From Channallabes apus (taxonomy: Eukaryota > Chordata > Actinopteri > Siluriformes > Clariidae), in the NCBI GenBank assembly GCA_030522415.1, contig CM060121.1:14789142-14853141 (forward strand): DNA of 64,000 bases, read 5' to 3'. The notes under the pieces are model-generated. The model saw only the letters and a list, made by a program, of their open reading frames with translations, was not told the DNA's origin and made no database searches. Within the stretch, counting starts at the first letter, position 1, and each line of letters begins with the position of its first letter. Positions 10,694 through 21,686 of the stretch are shown here, piece by piece. A program made the translations under genes and the position numbers.

Positions 10694-11626
10694 TCATGTC
10701 CGGGAAGTTGACCCGAGGACTTGTGAGCCCGGAGTGGCATGGACATCCAGACTATAAAATCTTATAAATGTGTGCGGAGAGGACCAACCCGCCGCATCAC
10801 ACACTTGTTGCAGGGGAGTACCTCTTGCAAGAGCAATAGATGAGGCGACCCCTCTGGTTGAATGAGCCCTGACTCCTAGGGGCGAAGTGAGTCCACGCGC
10901 CTCGTAGGAGAGGGCAATAGCATCTCTCACCCAGTGTGACAGAGTATGTGTGGTGGCGGCCGCCACCCGGTTGCGGCCTCCATAACATATAAAGAGTTGC
11001 TCTGACTTACGCCACTGGCTGTTGCGGTGGACATAAGCCTGAAGAGCACGTACTGGGCACAGTAGGTGAAGTTTCTCCAGCTCCGAATCCACAAAAGGCG
11101 GAGGACAGAAGGCTTCCAGGACGAAAGGGTGCATGGTTGAAAAAGGAACTTTCGGTAGATAGTTTGGGTGAGGATGCAGAATGGCCTTGACTAGCCCAGG
11201 GGCAAAGTCCAGGTAAGATGGGGAGACTGACAATGCACGCAGGTCTCCGATCCTCTTTAGAGAGGTAATGGCCATAAGAAGAACCATCTTGAGAGTCAGA
11301 AGCTTGTCGGGCGCTGACTCTAGCGGTTCAAAAGGAGTGTCAATCAGACCTTCGAGCACGATAGATAAATCCCATGAGGGAGCCTTGACTCTAGTGGGTG
11401 GCCTCAACCGTTTAGCTCCACGAATGAAACGGGCAACTAAAGGGTGATTTCCCACAGTAACCCCTTCAGTCAGGACGTGGCAGGCTGAAATAGTGGCCAC
11501 GTACGTTCTGAGGGTACTAGGGCACAAGCCCGAGGACAATTTAGTAGGAATTCCAGCACTGAAACGATTTGGCAGTGGACTGGGTCCACCTGCTTTGCCA
11601 TGCACCAGCTCTCGAATACCTTCCAT
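10694..11626 (-). pseudogene. DIRS-A tyrosine recombinase, main segment
   Basis: A 310-codon open frame. It carries the phage-integrase-type catalytic set: Arg in KRIGDLRAL (about residue 130), the HxxR box in RAHSTRG (about 250), and the nucleophile Tyr in HTFIRFYSLDV (about 290). The enzyme would integrate the circular cDNA. The apparent first Met comes after a frame change: the true N-terminal part (AKQVDPVHCQIVSVLEF) is in the overlapping frame upstream, so at least one indel near 11530 separates the two parts. Confidence 0.88.
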
Positions 11627-12132
11627 TTGAAGGCATAAATCCTTTTAGTGGAGGGAGCCCTAGCACTTAGGATGGTGCCAATTACGCCGGCTGAAAGGCC
11701 GGCTTGGCTCAATTGGTCCCGTTCAGGGGCCAAGCGTGAAGGTTCCAGAGCTCGGGCCGGGGATGAAATATTGTCCCCTGCGCCTGAGATAGAAGATCCC
11801 TCCTCACTGGAATCATCCAAGGTGAGCCAACAGGGAGCTATCAATAAGAGGCGCAAACCGTGTTGACGGACCCTCGCCAGGACTCCCGGGAGCAGAGCTA
11901 TCGGAGGGTACGCATAGAGGCGTAAATTCGGCCACGTATGGGCCATCGCGTCCAGACCCAGGGGAGCTGGATGAGTCAGAGAGTAGTAGAGGGGACATTG
12001 TGCAGTCTCCTGTGAGGCAAAGAGGTCCACCTCTGCTGTAGAGAATCTTGCCCAGGTTTGAGTGACTACGTCGGGGTGGAGTTTCCATTCCCCGTGATTC
12101 ACAGCTTGTCTGGACAGAAAGTCTGCTCCCAC
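11470..12132 (-). pseudogene. DIRS-A RNase H tail, linker and recombinase N-terminus
   Basis: A 220-codon frame beginning GADFLSRQAV, the end of a DIRS RNase H/connector. It passes through a Ser/Glu-rich linker (about residues 104-135) to TKRIYAFKWKVFESWC, the recombinase N-terminal core-binding part, and then drifts out of frame. An in-frame stop and the loss of continuity at 12133-12175 separate it from the RNase H. Confidence 0.78.
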
Positions 12133-12174
12133 ATTCCTGTACCCTGGAATGTGAATCGCCCTGAGGGACAGGAA

Positions 12175-12495
12175 CTAGTCCTGAGCCCAGAGCAGAACCT
12201 GATGTGCTAGCTGGTTCAAGCGTCGCGAACGCAGGCCGCCCTGGCGATTTATGTAGGAGACTACCGATGTGCTGTCCACCCGCACTAGGACATGGTAGCC
12301 TCTCAGCTGCTGGAGGAAATGCTGTAGAGCTAAAAATAGAGCCATCATTTCGAGGCAATTGATGTGCCATGCGAAAAGGTGGCCTCTCCAGACCCCTTGG
12401 GCTGGACGGCCATCCAAGACCGTGCCCCAGCCGGTAAGGGAAGCGTCTGTCGTTAGCATTTTGCAACGACAAGACGGACCTACAGTGGGACCCAA
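12175..12495 (-). pseudogene. DIRS-A RNase H
   Basis: Contains LTTDASLTGWGTVL (catalytic Asp), INCLEMMALFLALQHF (catalytic Glu) and VRVDSTSVVSYINRQGG (catalytic Asp). It would degrade RNA in the RNA-DNA hybrid. Between the RT palm and this domain the usual thumb/connection sequence appears to be missing, so an internal deletion with a frame change is likely. Confidence 0.82.
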
Positions 12496-12519
12496 GGCGA
12501 GAAACCGTGGCGTTGAGTC

Positions 12520-13082
12520 TCGATTCCAGCGAATGAAGATGTGCTAGGACGACATCCCGGTGTCGAAGTGTTAGCTGCTGAGACTGGGCCAGGATTAGCC
12601 AGTCGTCTATGTAATTCAGAATGCGGATGCCCTGGAGTCTCAAGGGAGCCAGAACTGCATCCATGCATTTTGTGTATGTGCGGGGTGATAAGGCTAGACC
12701 GAATGGAAGAACCCGAAATTGGTAGGCTTTTCCCCAAAAAGCGAACCTCAGGAACTTTCTGTGCTGTGGCAAAATTTCTATGTGGAAATATGCGTCCTTT
12801 AAATCTACTGTCACAAACCAATCCAGTGGTTGGATTTGTGAAACAATAGTTTTTATGGTCAACATTTTGAAGTTGCATTTTTTGAGATAGCGGTTCAAAC
12901 CGTGAAGATCCAGAATTGGACACAGACCCCCCGTCCTGTTTGGGGACCAGGAAGTACCGACTGTAGTAACCTGACTCCATATCTGGAGGAGGAACCTGTT
13001 CTATGGCTCCCTTCTGCAGTAATTTCTGGACTTCAGAACTCAGAAAATGTGCCCTTTCCGGTATCACGGAAGTGGAGACCAC
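12520..13082 (-). pseudogene. DIRS-A reverse transcriptase
   Basis: Two overlapping frames together make the RT. The first (from 13082) holds QKLLQKGAIEQVPPP and GYYSRYFLVPKQDGG. After an indel near 12935 the second frame (from 12898) holds TVDLKDAYFHI (first catalytic Asp), LPFGLALSPRTYTKCMD, and the catalytic box NYIDDWLIL at about 12616-12590. The DIRS-type order and motifs are clear. The gene is broken. Confidence 0.87.
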
Positions 13083-13733
13083 GCCGTTGAAACGCGGAGG
13101 GCGATATGCAAACTGGATCCTGTATCCTTTCTCTACAGTCTTTAAAACCCAGGGGGAAATGCCTGGCAGTAGCTTCCATGCTGCCAGCTTCTCCGAAAGG
13201 GGTGCAAGTACTTCTACTGGGCTGTTAGGTGTTAGTGGTTCGGAATATAGCAGGATGCAACCGAAGGACTAACGTGTCGGAGACCGGTGTTGTCCGAAAC
13301 ACCAAAGGTGGCGGAAACTGAACATCGATCTCCTGGGGGTGCCCGGGGGGGCATGCTCCTATATTCCCGACCCCAGGGGGGGTCACTCAGGAACGCTTCT
13401 TTGCAAAGAAGACAGAGCGGTCTATTTTTTTGGGGGCGGCCTGAGGGGGCGCCGAGCCGTACCCCAGTCCTTACGGGGGGGTGCGCGGCTACTGATGCTT
13501 TCCTTCTGCACCTCTCGTCTAGCGAGATTCAGATCGGGTCGAGGTTGGGTGGCCGATGGCCTCGACACCTGGGCACGGCGTGGGATAAATTTCCCAAAAG
13601 CTTGTTCATAGAGACTGGCCTCTCTAAATCTGGTGGCAACAGTATTTACTGCTTCGCCAAATAGGCCTGAGGGTGAGATGGGAGCATCGAGAAGGAATGC
13701 CTGATCTTTGTCCTTAATGCCAGTTAGATTTAG

Positions 13734-14540
13734 CTAGAGGTGCCTCTCTGCAGACACCAGGGAGGCCATAGAATGGCCAATAGCACGGGCTGTCTGTTTC
13801 GTCGCATGCAGGGACAGATCAGTAGCCCGGCATAATTCTATGAGCGCTTCCTGATTCATATTGCCGCTCGTGCTCAGATCATTCAGCAGGTCAGCCTGAT
13901 ACACCTGCAAAACCGCCATGGTGTGCAAGGAAGCGCCGGCCTGACCAGCTGCTTGGAACGCCTTCCCTAACAGGGTAGAAGAAGTTCTACATGCCTTGGA
14001 GGGAAGGGTTGGCTTTTTTAGTGAGGATGATGTTCCAGGAGCGAGATAGCCCGCGAGCGTCTCCTCAATCTGGGGCATCATCACATAACCTTGTGCCTTA
14101 GCATCAACGATGTTCGAATAAAACGAAGTCGAAGGTACAAAAATACGGGAAGGAAAAGGTCGTCTCCATGAACGAGATAACTCGTTGTGGAGATCATCAA
14201 AAAAGGGGAGAGAGCGGCGTTGTGGCGCCATCTCCTGGCCACCCGACAGAAATCTGTCATCCAGTTTGGATCGTTTTGTATGAGCTTGCTCCTGTGGCCA
14301 GTCAATGTGTAAACGTTCGACTGCGCGTGTTATAAAATCAATTAACTCCTCATACTCTTTATCATCCCTAGAGGATCGTTCTGAGGTAGCTACATCCATA
14401 TCAAAAGAAGCAAGAGAGTGAGTCTCTCCCAAACACTCCCGAGAAGCACCGAAGTGCGCTCGCGAAGTGGAGGGAGAGAGAGCGTGATCCGGGGAGGAGG
14501 CGAGAGAAAGGATGGGCTCTGTCTCTCGTGCCTCGGCCAA
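13734..14540 (-). pseudogene. DIRS-A gag-like protein
   Basis: 268 codons from MAEARETEP, with an acidic/serine-rich N-terminus and a conserved DDLHNELSRSW and MAVLQVYQADLLNDLSTSG region. It ends in a TAG where copy B keeps TGG (RHLWLNLT at about 18630), so this is a Trp-to-stop change and the original gag ran further, towards 13400. The cysteine-free protein fits DIRS gag, which lacks CCHC knuckles. Confidence 0.8.
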
Positions 14541-14858
14541 ATCAACCTGTGAGCCCCAGGATTGCAGAGCGGCTCGTGGCTCCCTAAAGAACGCGAGATG
14601 CGCTCATAGCACCTTCATCTGGAGATTATCACAGTGCTCACACTCTCCTTCAAGTCCAAGGAGAGCGTGGCTTTCACCCAAACATTCAAAACAGAGGTTT
14701 TGACTATTGTCTTGAGAAAGACGGTTACCGCACGGGCATGAAACACTAAACTCGGCCATTATATCTGGTGAGTTTTATTGCTTTTTAGAATGGCTTTTTT
14801 TTTTTTTTTAAATGCTTGCTGCACACACGCGATCACAAGTCAGCATGAAGACAAATGA

Positions 14859-15048
14859 TCTGAGGTTTTGTTGCCGGCTCTCCGGTATTTATAACCTCCA
14901 CCTGATCTAATCAGATGACGTCACCTGACCGAGGTTATATATAGCCAGATATGGCATTTTTGCACACATGCTTCACGGCCGGCAATGCGACAAGATAGTT
15001 CCCATAAGCGTTCTAACGCAGCATTGAGTGAAAGCCTTGAAAGGGAAC
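14859..15048. repeat. DIRS-A right inverted terminal repeat
   Basis: Reverse complement of the left repeat, from AGGTTTTGTTGCCGGC to CCTTGAAAGGGAAC. On the minus strand it would drive transcription of gag through its TATATATAACC box. Confidence 0.9.
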
Positions 15049-15190
15049 ACAAATCATCTCAAACTTGTACAAGGCACAAGACAATGCATTTAGTGTACTT
15101 AAGCAGTGTTTCACCATATGAGTTTACCTAAACAAAAAGGCAAGAGCCTTCTATGAGACAATTACTGCAGTGATTAATATGTTTCAACTT
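15049..15190 (+). pseudogene. Tc1 transposase fossil, third segment
   Basis: Begins ACAAATCATCTCAAACTTG and continues the Cys-His-Lys block left at 10225 across the DIRS element. Beyond about 15190 the similarity fades. Confidence 0.6.
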
Positions 15191-15249
15191 GCAACAAGTT
15201 ATTTAACCCTAACTGATCAATTGAGTAGCTTCTCATTTCTTAAACAACC

Positions 15250-15906
15250 ATCTGTTCCTGTTTCAGAAGGATCGAATTATTGCCCTATATAAAGCAAAAG
15301 ATTACTTAAATCATTAAAATTGGGGTAAGAACTGTAAAATGCATTATTAAAACCTAGAAGACTAGTAGTGAACGGTTATATCGAGGAATAAATGTGATCA
15401 GAAATATATCCTGAATGAGCATGATGGGAAGTCACTTAAACACTTAAATCATTAAAAAACAACAAAATAACTCACAACTATTTTTAATAGTGAAAGTATG
15501 AGCATTTCCACATGCCCAATACGAATAGAACTTAATGGATTGGGACTAAAGAGATTTGTAGACGCAAAAAAAAAAATTTCAGTGAGGCTAAAAAAGGCTT
15601 CAATTTGCCAAAGAGCATTATGAATGGAGCACTCGACAAAGGTCATGTGGTCTGATGAGTCCAGATTTACCCTGTTTCAAAATTATGAATGCATCAGGGT
15701 AAGAAGAGAGGCAGATGAAGTAATGAATCCATTATGCCTACTGTACAACCCTCTGGGTACAGTGTTATGACCTGGGGTTGTTTCAGTTGGTCAGGTCTAG
15801 GCTCAGCAACAGTATGTGGCCTAAAAATAAAGTCAGCTGACTACCTAAATATACTGAATAACAAGATTTTTCCATCAATGGATTTTTTTTCAACAGCACA
15901 CCATGA

Positions 15907-15938
<32 letters not shown>
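15250..15938 (+). pseudogene. Decayed Tc1 transposase
   Basis: Fragments VMWSDESRFTLFQ, IRVRREADEV, MTWGCFSWSGLGSATVCG and ADYLNILNNKIFPSMDFF lie in a common direction but with stops, so they are a Tc1-like transposase core. A CT microsatellite (15915-15938) interrupts the end. Confidence 0.78.
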
Positions 15939-16329
15939 GTTCACAAAAAGTTGTTTTCCAGGATATTGTATATGGTTTGCGAGCATCACGGAGCTGTTGT
16001 AAATGTGCGGGATGTCTATATTATCAATATTATAAATTGAACGTATGAAGGTTTTTCCGTTCATCAATCTGCATACTAACAATGCTCATGTTCATGACCT
16101 TTAGTTGCACACTGAACTGTTCTGTTCTCCATTCACCCAAAAAATTAGTATATTCATGCACATCACCGTTTGTTGTCCTTACCAGAGCTGTCAGAAGTGA
16201 ACCCGATTGAAGCAGAAGGGAGACATGGTACTGTACCTAATAGAGACTAACAAATGATCATTTCCCTATGAGTGTTTATTGGAGGGGATAAGATATTAAA
16301 TAGACATGTAGGCCCTCCATGTCTGTATA

Positions 16330-16520
16330 AGGGAAATGCTGTTAAGTGACCTTTCTAGTCACCAAATCTGTATCCACTACAGCACCCTGGTTATGTAAAA
16401 AAACTGGAGATTCCCCGCTTAAGTTGCAATTAACAAATCTGCAGCAACTACTGTACATATGTGAAGCACAATCATTAAAAGTAAGTCTTTACAAGTAAAA
16501 TATTGGGAATCATATACTCT
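16330..16520 (+). pseudogene. Tc1 transposase C-terminal scrap
   Basis: GGAGATTCC...CAATTAACAAATCTGCAGCAACT resembles the C-terminal coding part of a Tc1 subfamily (TNLQQL). It is short, with uncertain boundaries. Confidence 0.45.
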
Positions 16521-16849
16521 ATGCAACAGATGCAATTTAGAAGGTCAAAATGAAGACTGAAAGCAAGGCCTAAGTTTTATGTGAGTAAATATGGATAAAA
16601 TAGACATTGCACTATAATAATAACTAAAAAAAAATTTCTGTTATGAAAACTTTCAGAATTGTGTTCGCCTGGTTACAATAAGAATAAATTTATCATGGGA
16701 TAACTCACGTCTTCTTATGGGGCGCTGTGCATGCCTATGACATTTGGCACGTGAATACGTCCAGTTAACATGTCTTAGTAGCAAAAGTTAAGAAAACATT
16801 CTGATTGTGCATTTTGTCATTACACTACTCGTCCATGTTTAGACAATGC

Positions 16850-17174
16850 TAGCAGAGAGAGGGCCATCAGATTGTTTCAACTTGGTCCATGCTATGGAAC
16901 AGATTCTGAGCAACTGGTTCCAATGCTGAACGCCCTTGCTTTGGAAGGGCAAAAGTGACAACGCTAAGACAGGACAGACTAATTCAGTGGTGTTATTTGA
17001 AAGATGTTATTTTAAAAAATGCTAATGCCACTGCTGGTATTCAAGCATTATTTAATTCAACAGCTGGACTTGATGGACACACAAGGAGGCCATGTCATGG
17101 GCCAATGTTAACACTATGTCATTGTCAACTGTCAGATCCACTCTCAGTGCAACTCAGCATACAGACGTGGAAGC
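16850..17174 (+). pseudogene. Probable Tc1-like N-terminal fossil
   Basis: Broken translation includes short blocks reminiscent of a Tc1 DNA-binding domain (STVRSTL near 17126). It stops exactly where the second DIRS element starts. Identification is weak. Confidence 0.35.
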
Positions 17175-17400
17175 CTAAGTTCCCTTTCAAAGGCTACACT
17201 CGATGCTGCGTGAAAACGCTATGGGAACATCTTGTCATGTTGCCGGTTGTGAAGCATGTGTGTATCAAACACGACAAATTTTGGCTTATATAACCTCGGT
17301 CGGGTGACGTCATCTGATGAGACGCACCTGCAGGTTATAAATAGGAGTGAACCGGAAACATTCCTCAGATTCTTTGTCTTCACCGACATTGTGCGCGTAT
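17175..17400. repeat. DIRS-B left terminal repeat
   Basis: GTTCCCTTTCAAAGGCTACACTCGATGC, an AGCATGTGTGTATC block, TATATAACCTCGG and GGTGACGTCATCTGATGAG match the DIRS-A terminal repeat with moderate divergence. Confidence 0.85.
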
Positions 17401-17425
17401 GCGTGTCAGCATAAAATACATTTAA

Positions 17426-17581
17426 AATACGTTTATTTATTCATTCATTCATCTTCTATACCGCTTTATCCTATGATCAGGGTCGCCTGGAGCCTATCCC
17501 AGGAGGTTTCGGGCACAAGGCAGGGTACACCCTGGACAGGGTGCCAATCCATTGCAGGGCACACACACACACACACACACT
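17426..17581 (-). mobile_element. 5'-truncated SINE
   Basis: Starts with ATTCATTCATTC and TATACCGCTTTATCC, then GCCTATCCCAGGAGG and CAGGGTGCCAATCC: the 3' half of the SINE at 26187 in reverse. It is flanked by AAAATACATTTAAAA direct repeats (17411-17425 and about 17582-17596). Confidence 0.85.
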
Positions 17582-17837
17582 CAAAATACATTTAAAAGCA
17601 GATAAAAGCATAACACTCACCAGAAATAATGACGGTCTTTATAGCTAGATGTCCCCCTCCTGGTGAAAATTTCCTTTCGGAGGGCGATTCACATATTCTC
17701 TGCTTTGAATGTTTGGGTTAGAGCCACGCTCTCGAAGGACTTAGAGGAGAGTGTGAGCACTGTGATGATCTTCCGCGCGCCTTGCATTCTTTAGGGAACC
17801 ATGAGCCGCGCTGCACTCTTGGGGATCACAAGTTGAA

Positions 17838-18686
17838 CTGGCCGAAGCACGAGAGACGGAGCCCCTCCTTTCTCTCGCTCTCTCCCCCGATCACAAAGTC
17901 TCTCATTCCACTTCACGAGCGCACTTCGGTGTTTCTCATGGGTGTACGGAAGAGATTCGTTCTCCTGCTTCTGTAGAAATGGAAGTAGCAACCTCAGAAC
18001 GCTCCTCTGAAGATAATGAGGAGAGTATGAGGAGTTGCTTGAAGTTATAACACATGCAGTCGAACGACTGCACAATGATTGGCCACAGGGTCAAGCTCAC
18101 CCAAAACAATCAAAATTAGACGACAGATTTCTGTCGGTTGGCCAAGAGAGGGTGCTACAACGCCGCTCTCTCTCCCCTTTTTTGAGGACCTCCATAACAA
18201 CGTTCTTGGAATAAACCTTTCTCATCCCGTATTTTTGTATCATCGACTTCGTTCTATTCGAACATCGTTAATGCAAAAGCACGAGGTTATGTGGTGATGC
18301 CCCAGATAGAAGAGACGCTCGCGGGCTAACTCTCTCCTGGAACATCATCTTCATTAAAGAAGCCAACCGTTCCCTACAAGCCATGTAGAACTTCTTCTAG
18401 CCTGGTAGGGAAGACGTTACAAGCAGCAGGTCAGGCCGGTGCTTTCTTGCACACCATGGCGGTTTTGCAGGCGTACCAGGCTGATCTGCTGAATGATTTG
18501 AGCACGAGCGGCACTGTGAATCAGGAAACATTCACAGAATTACACCGGGCTACTTATTTGTCCCTGTGCGTGACTAAACAAACAGCCCATGCTATTGGAC
18601 GTTCTATGGCCTCCTTGGAGTCCGCTGAGAGGCACCTATGGCTAAATCTGACCGGCATCAAGGATAAGCCGGGCACCCCCCCATAA
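17838..18686 (+). pseudogene. DIRS-B gag remnant
   Basis: Aligned with DIRS-A gag, it keeps LPFFEDLHNNV and MAVLQAYQADLLNDLSTSG, and continues RHLWLNLTGIKDK past the point where copy A stops. The start ATG is lost (TTGGCCGAA where A has an upstream ATG) and several frames are broken. Confidence 0.78.
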
Positions 18687-18883
18687 GGCCGCCTCTAAAA
18701 GATCAGATCGCCGCACCGCCTTCTTTTCAAAGAAGAAGTCCTGAAGGCTTACGCACCCAGGACCATGCCCCGGGGAGGGGCACGTAACGTTCTTTCCCAG
18801 AAGAGCATGCCCTCCCGGGCACCCCCAGGGGATTGGTGTTTAGTGTCCGCCGCCTTTGGTGTTTTGGACAACACCAGTCTCCA

Positions 18884-19407
18884 ATGACTGTCTCTGTTGC
18901 GGTCAGGAAAGCGCTTCCGCTCCCTAAAGGCCAACACAGAGAGACTGAGGAGGAGCTTCTTCCCGCAGGTGATAAGGTCTCTCAATCACACCTCCACACA
19001 GGACTAATAACATATTTTTAAGCTCACAACATTGACTGGACAATCATGGACACATTCATACACACTTGCACTAAATATTTATACATCTGGACAATTGCAC
19101 ATGTCACCTTCACTAGTCACTTTTCATGCATATTTGCATAACCATTTGTCACTTTAAATTATATATATATATATATATATATATACTCCCCCCCTATATT
19201 TCTATATTTTGCAATATTTTATTATGCCCTTATTGTACAGTCTATTTTACTAGTTAAATTTATTTCTTTAGTATTTCCTTTTATTGATATTTATTTTACG
19301 TACAAGCTTTTATTTTCTTTGTAAGGTCACTGGCGGTCGTTTAAGCATTTCACTGCATATTATACTGTGTATGACTGTGTATGTGACAAATAAAATTTGA
19401 ATTTGAC
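18884..19407 (+). mobile_element. LINE 3' end inserted in DIRS-B
   Basis: Begins GCGGTCAGGAAAGCGCTTCCG, encodes a fragment near the C-terminus of a non-LTR reverse transcriptase, contains a TA run (19160-19187), and ends ATGACAAATAAAATTTGAAT. The DIRS sequence CCAGTCTCC is continuous with TTAGTCCTTCGG on the other side when compared with copy A. It is the source family of the fragments at 3779 and 5156. Confidence 0.82.
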
Positions 19408-19950
19408 ATGTTAGTCCTTCGGTCATATCCTGCTATATTCCAGGATGCCGAACCACTAACACCCAAGCAGTCAAATACTAAAACTCATACCCCTTTCGGA
19501 GGAGCTGACAGCGTGGAAGCTACTGCCAGGCATATCTCCCTGGGTGTTAAGGACTGTAGATAAAGGCTACAGGATTCAGTCTGCACATCACCCTCCGCGT
19601 TTCAACGGCGTGGTCTCCACTTCCATGAAACCGGAAAGTGCGCATCTGCTGACAGAAGTTGCTGGGGAATGGGGCCATTGGCACATATATAAAATGCATG
19701 GATGTAGTTCTGGCTCTTATGACTCCGGGGCATCCGTATTTGAATTACATAGACGACTGGCTGGCCCAGTCTTAGTAGCTAGCGCTTCGACATCAGCATG
19801 TCGTTCTAGCTCATCTTTTTTACTAGGATTGAAACCCAAAAGTCGAATCCATTCGCAACACCCTCAAGGAAATCAAGCTAGACCAGAAAGTGACCATCAC
19901 TTTCAGAGATCTTATCTCTAATGGCAGCTGTATCCATGGCACCTTTGGGC
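19408..19950 (+). pseudogene. DIRS-B reverse transcriptase remnant
   Basis: TTAGTCCTTCGG and CGAACCACTAACACC correspond to DIRS-A 13200-13270. The RT N-terminal region follows, then an internal deletion to the KMHGCSSGS and LHRRLAGPV region. No intact catalytic motif remains. Confidence 0.7.
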
Positions 19951-20129
19951 CTTTGAGCATTTCAGTTGTGGCTAAGACAGGGGATTTCACTCTAGGGCCA
20001 ACTAGTTAGCCGCTAGTTAGCTAGCGCACCAGGTTCCTCTCCCTCAGGATGATTTATGTTCCAGGGCATATGAATGTGGGAGCTCTCCAGTCAATCTCTG
20101 ACACATAGGGTTTGTGCCCTAGTACTCTC

Positions 20130-20560
20130 TAAGTGGATTGGAGATCTGTCAGTCTCCCCATCCTGCCTAGAATTTGCCCCTGGGCTAGTCAGTACCATTT
20201 TGCATCCTCACTGAACTATCTTCCGAAAGTTCCATTCTCAACATGCACCCTATTGTTTTGAAGCCTTCTGTCCTCCGCCTTTTACAGCATCGGAGCAGGA
20301 GAGACTTCACTTACTGTGTCCAGTACGTGATCTTCAGATTTACGTCCACCGCATCAGAAAGTGGCGTAAGTCAGAGCAGCATTTACATGTTTTGGGGCCG
20401 CAACCAAGGGGCGGCCGCCACTGCACTGGGTGAGAGATGCTATTGCACGACATTGCCGGTGGCCTCGCTTCGCCTCCAGGAATCAGGGCTCATTCAACCA
20501 GGGGAATCGACTCATCTATTGCATTAGCAAGAGGTATTCCCCTGCAGCAAGTGTGTGCGA
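20130..20560 (+). pseudogene. DIRS-B tyrosine recombinase, first partial copy
   Basis: Homologous to the C-terminal half of the copy-A recombinase: ACTGAACTATCTTCCGAAAG, the QSSIYMFWGRNQ region, GIRAHSTRGI (HxxR box) and IPLQQVC. It then jumps back to the N-terminal part instead of continuing to the catalytic Tyr. Confidence 0.75.
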
Positions 20561-20672
20561 AGCAGGTAGACCCAGTCCACTGCCGAATTGTTTCAGTGCT
20601 GGAGTTTCTGCAGGAAAAGTTGTCATCGGGCTTGTGCCCTAGTACTCTCAGGATGTACGTAACTGCATTCTC
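20561..20672 (+). pseudogene. DIRS-B tyrosine recombinase, second copy N-terminus
   Basis: AKQVDPVHCRIVSVLEF and GLCPSTLRMYVTA match the recombinase N-terminal part of copy A. CATTCTC at 20666-20672 is the left target duplication of the L2 LINE, and reading resumes at 36541. Confidence 0.78.
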
Positions 20673-21686
20673 AATTCAATTTTCAATTCAATTTTATTTG
20701 TATAGCGCTTTTAACAATTGACATTGTCTCAAAACAGCTTTACACAATGAAAAGAATTATTTAAGTTTGTATGGAATGTGAATGTGTATGAATCAAAATG
20801 GTCAGTCTCCGGTGAGCAAGCCGCGGTCGACAGTGGCATGGAAAAACTCCCTGAGATGGTAATAGGAAGAAACCTTGAGAGGAACCAGACTCAACAGGGA
20901 ACCCATCCTCATCTGGGTGAAACAGATACGTAGCAGGAAATGATCTGCATTTATACAGTGTCTTAGGTGGCAGCCAGTTCAGCTATAATAGTTGATGTTA
21001 ATTGATGTTAAAATGGAGTTCAGGTAGTTATTGTAGACTCAGATAGACTTGTAGAAAGTTCCAGTCCTGAACTATCGAATTGTCAAGTCCTCAGAGAAAC
21101 ATCTGCTAACACCAGTCGAGGCCAGAACCGTCTTCTAAGTAGAGAGAATCATCCCCAGACACCAGACGCATCCCAAAGAGACATGGGGCATCCATGCGAC
21201 GAGACCTCCAACCAGAAGCGGGGAACCAGGATCGAGCAGACAGGTTCCGAGGGCAGAGGGAGTCTGGATCACTGGCAGCTCAGGGATGACATGTGTAGCT
21301 CGACAGAGAGAGAGAGAGAGAAAGAGTGAAAGGGGGAGACAGGGGGAGAGAGGAAAGAGAAAGAGGGGGAGAAAGAGAAGAAGAGGAGAGATGGCATTTA
21401 GGTATGGTCACAGTCACATAATGTATAATGTGAATGTATATTTACTGTAGAGTGTAAGCAGGGACTCCGGCAGGACTAACTATGACAGCACAACTAAAAG
21501 GGAGAACCAGAAGGAAACACAAACATGAGGACTCCCTGAGATGTAAAGCAAACAATCACCTCACCATCAACAAACCTGAGTGATCAAATGAGAGTGAGGA
21601 AGACAGCATCTAAACATACCAGTTCACCATAATACTCTACGTCCATGAGTCCCCTAGATCTGCTCCTTTACCTAAGGCAAATCTAT
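20673..21686 (-). other. L2-type LINE 3' UTR
   Basis: About 1 kb of non-coding 3' UTR with a GA-rich purine tract at 21308-21395. It ends (on the minus strand) in GTTGAGTCTGGTTCCTCTC and AAGCGCTATACAAATAAAAT, followed by GAATT repeats that serve as the 3' tail. Confidence 0.85.

Larger units (their letters stand above)
10226..15048 (-). mobile_element. DIRS-like tyrosine-recombinase retrotransposon, copy A
   Basis: A 4.8-kb element on the minus strand with gag, RT-RNase H and a tyrosine recombinase instead of a DDE integrase. Inverted terminal repeats of about 190-220 bp lie at both ends. An internal complementary region next to the left repeat matches the extreme ends of both, the arrangement used by DIRS elements to make a circular DNA intermediate. 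There is no target duplication, as expected. All genes carry lesions, so this copy is dead. It sits between two halves of a Tc1 fossil. Confidence 0.92.

Noticed and set aside
11813..12560. Long open continuation of the DIRS-A RT frame after the YIDD box
   Set aside because: The translation loses RT similarity after the palm; the real RNase H is in another frame, so the openness is accidental.
17782..18075. Frames on both strands around 17800-18075
   Set aside because: They are the degraded start of DIRS-B gag and its antisense, not separate genes.
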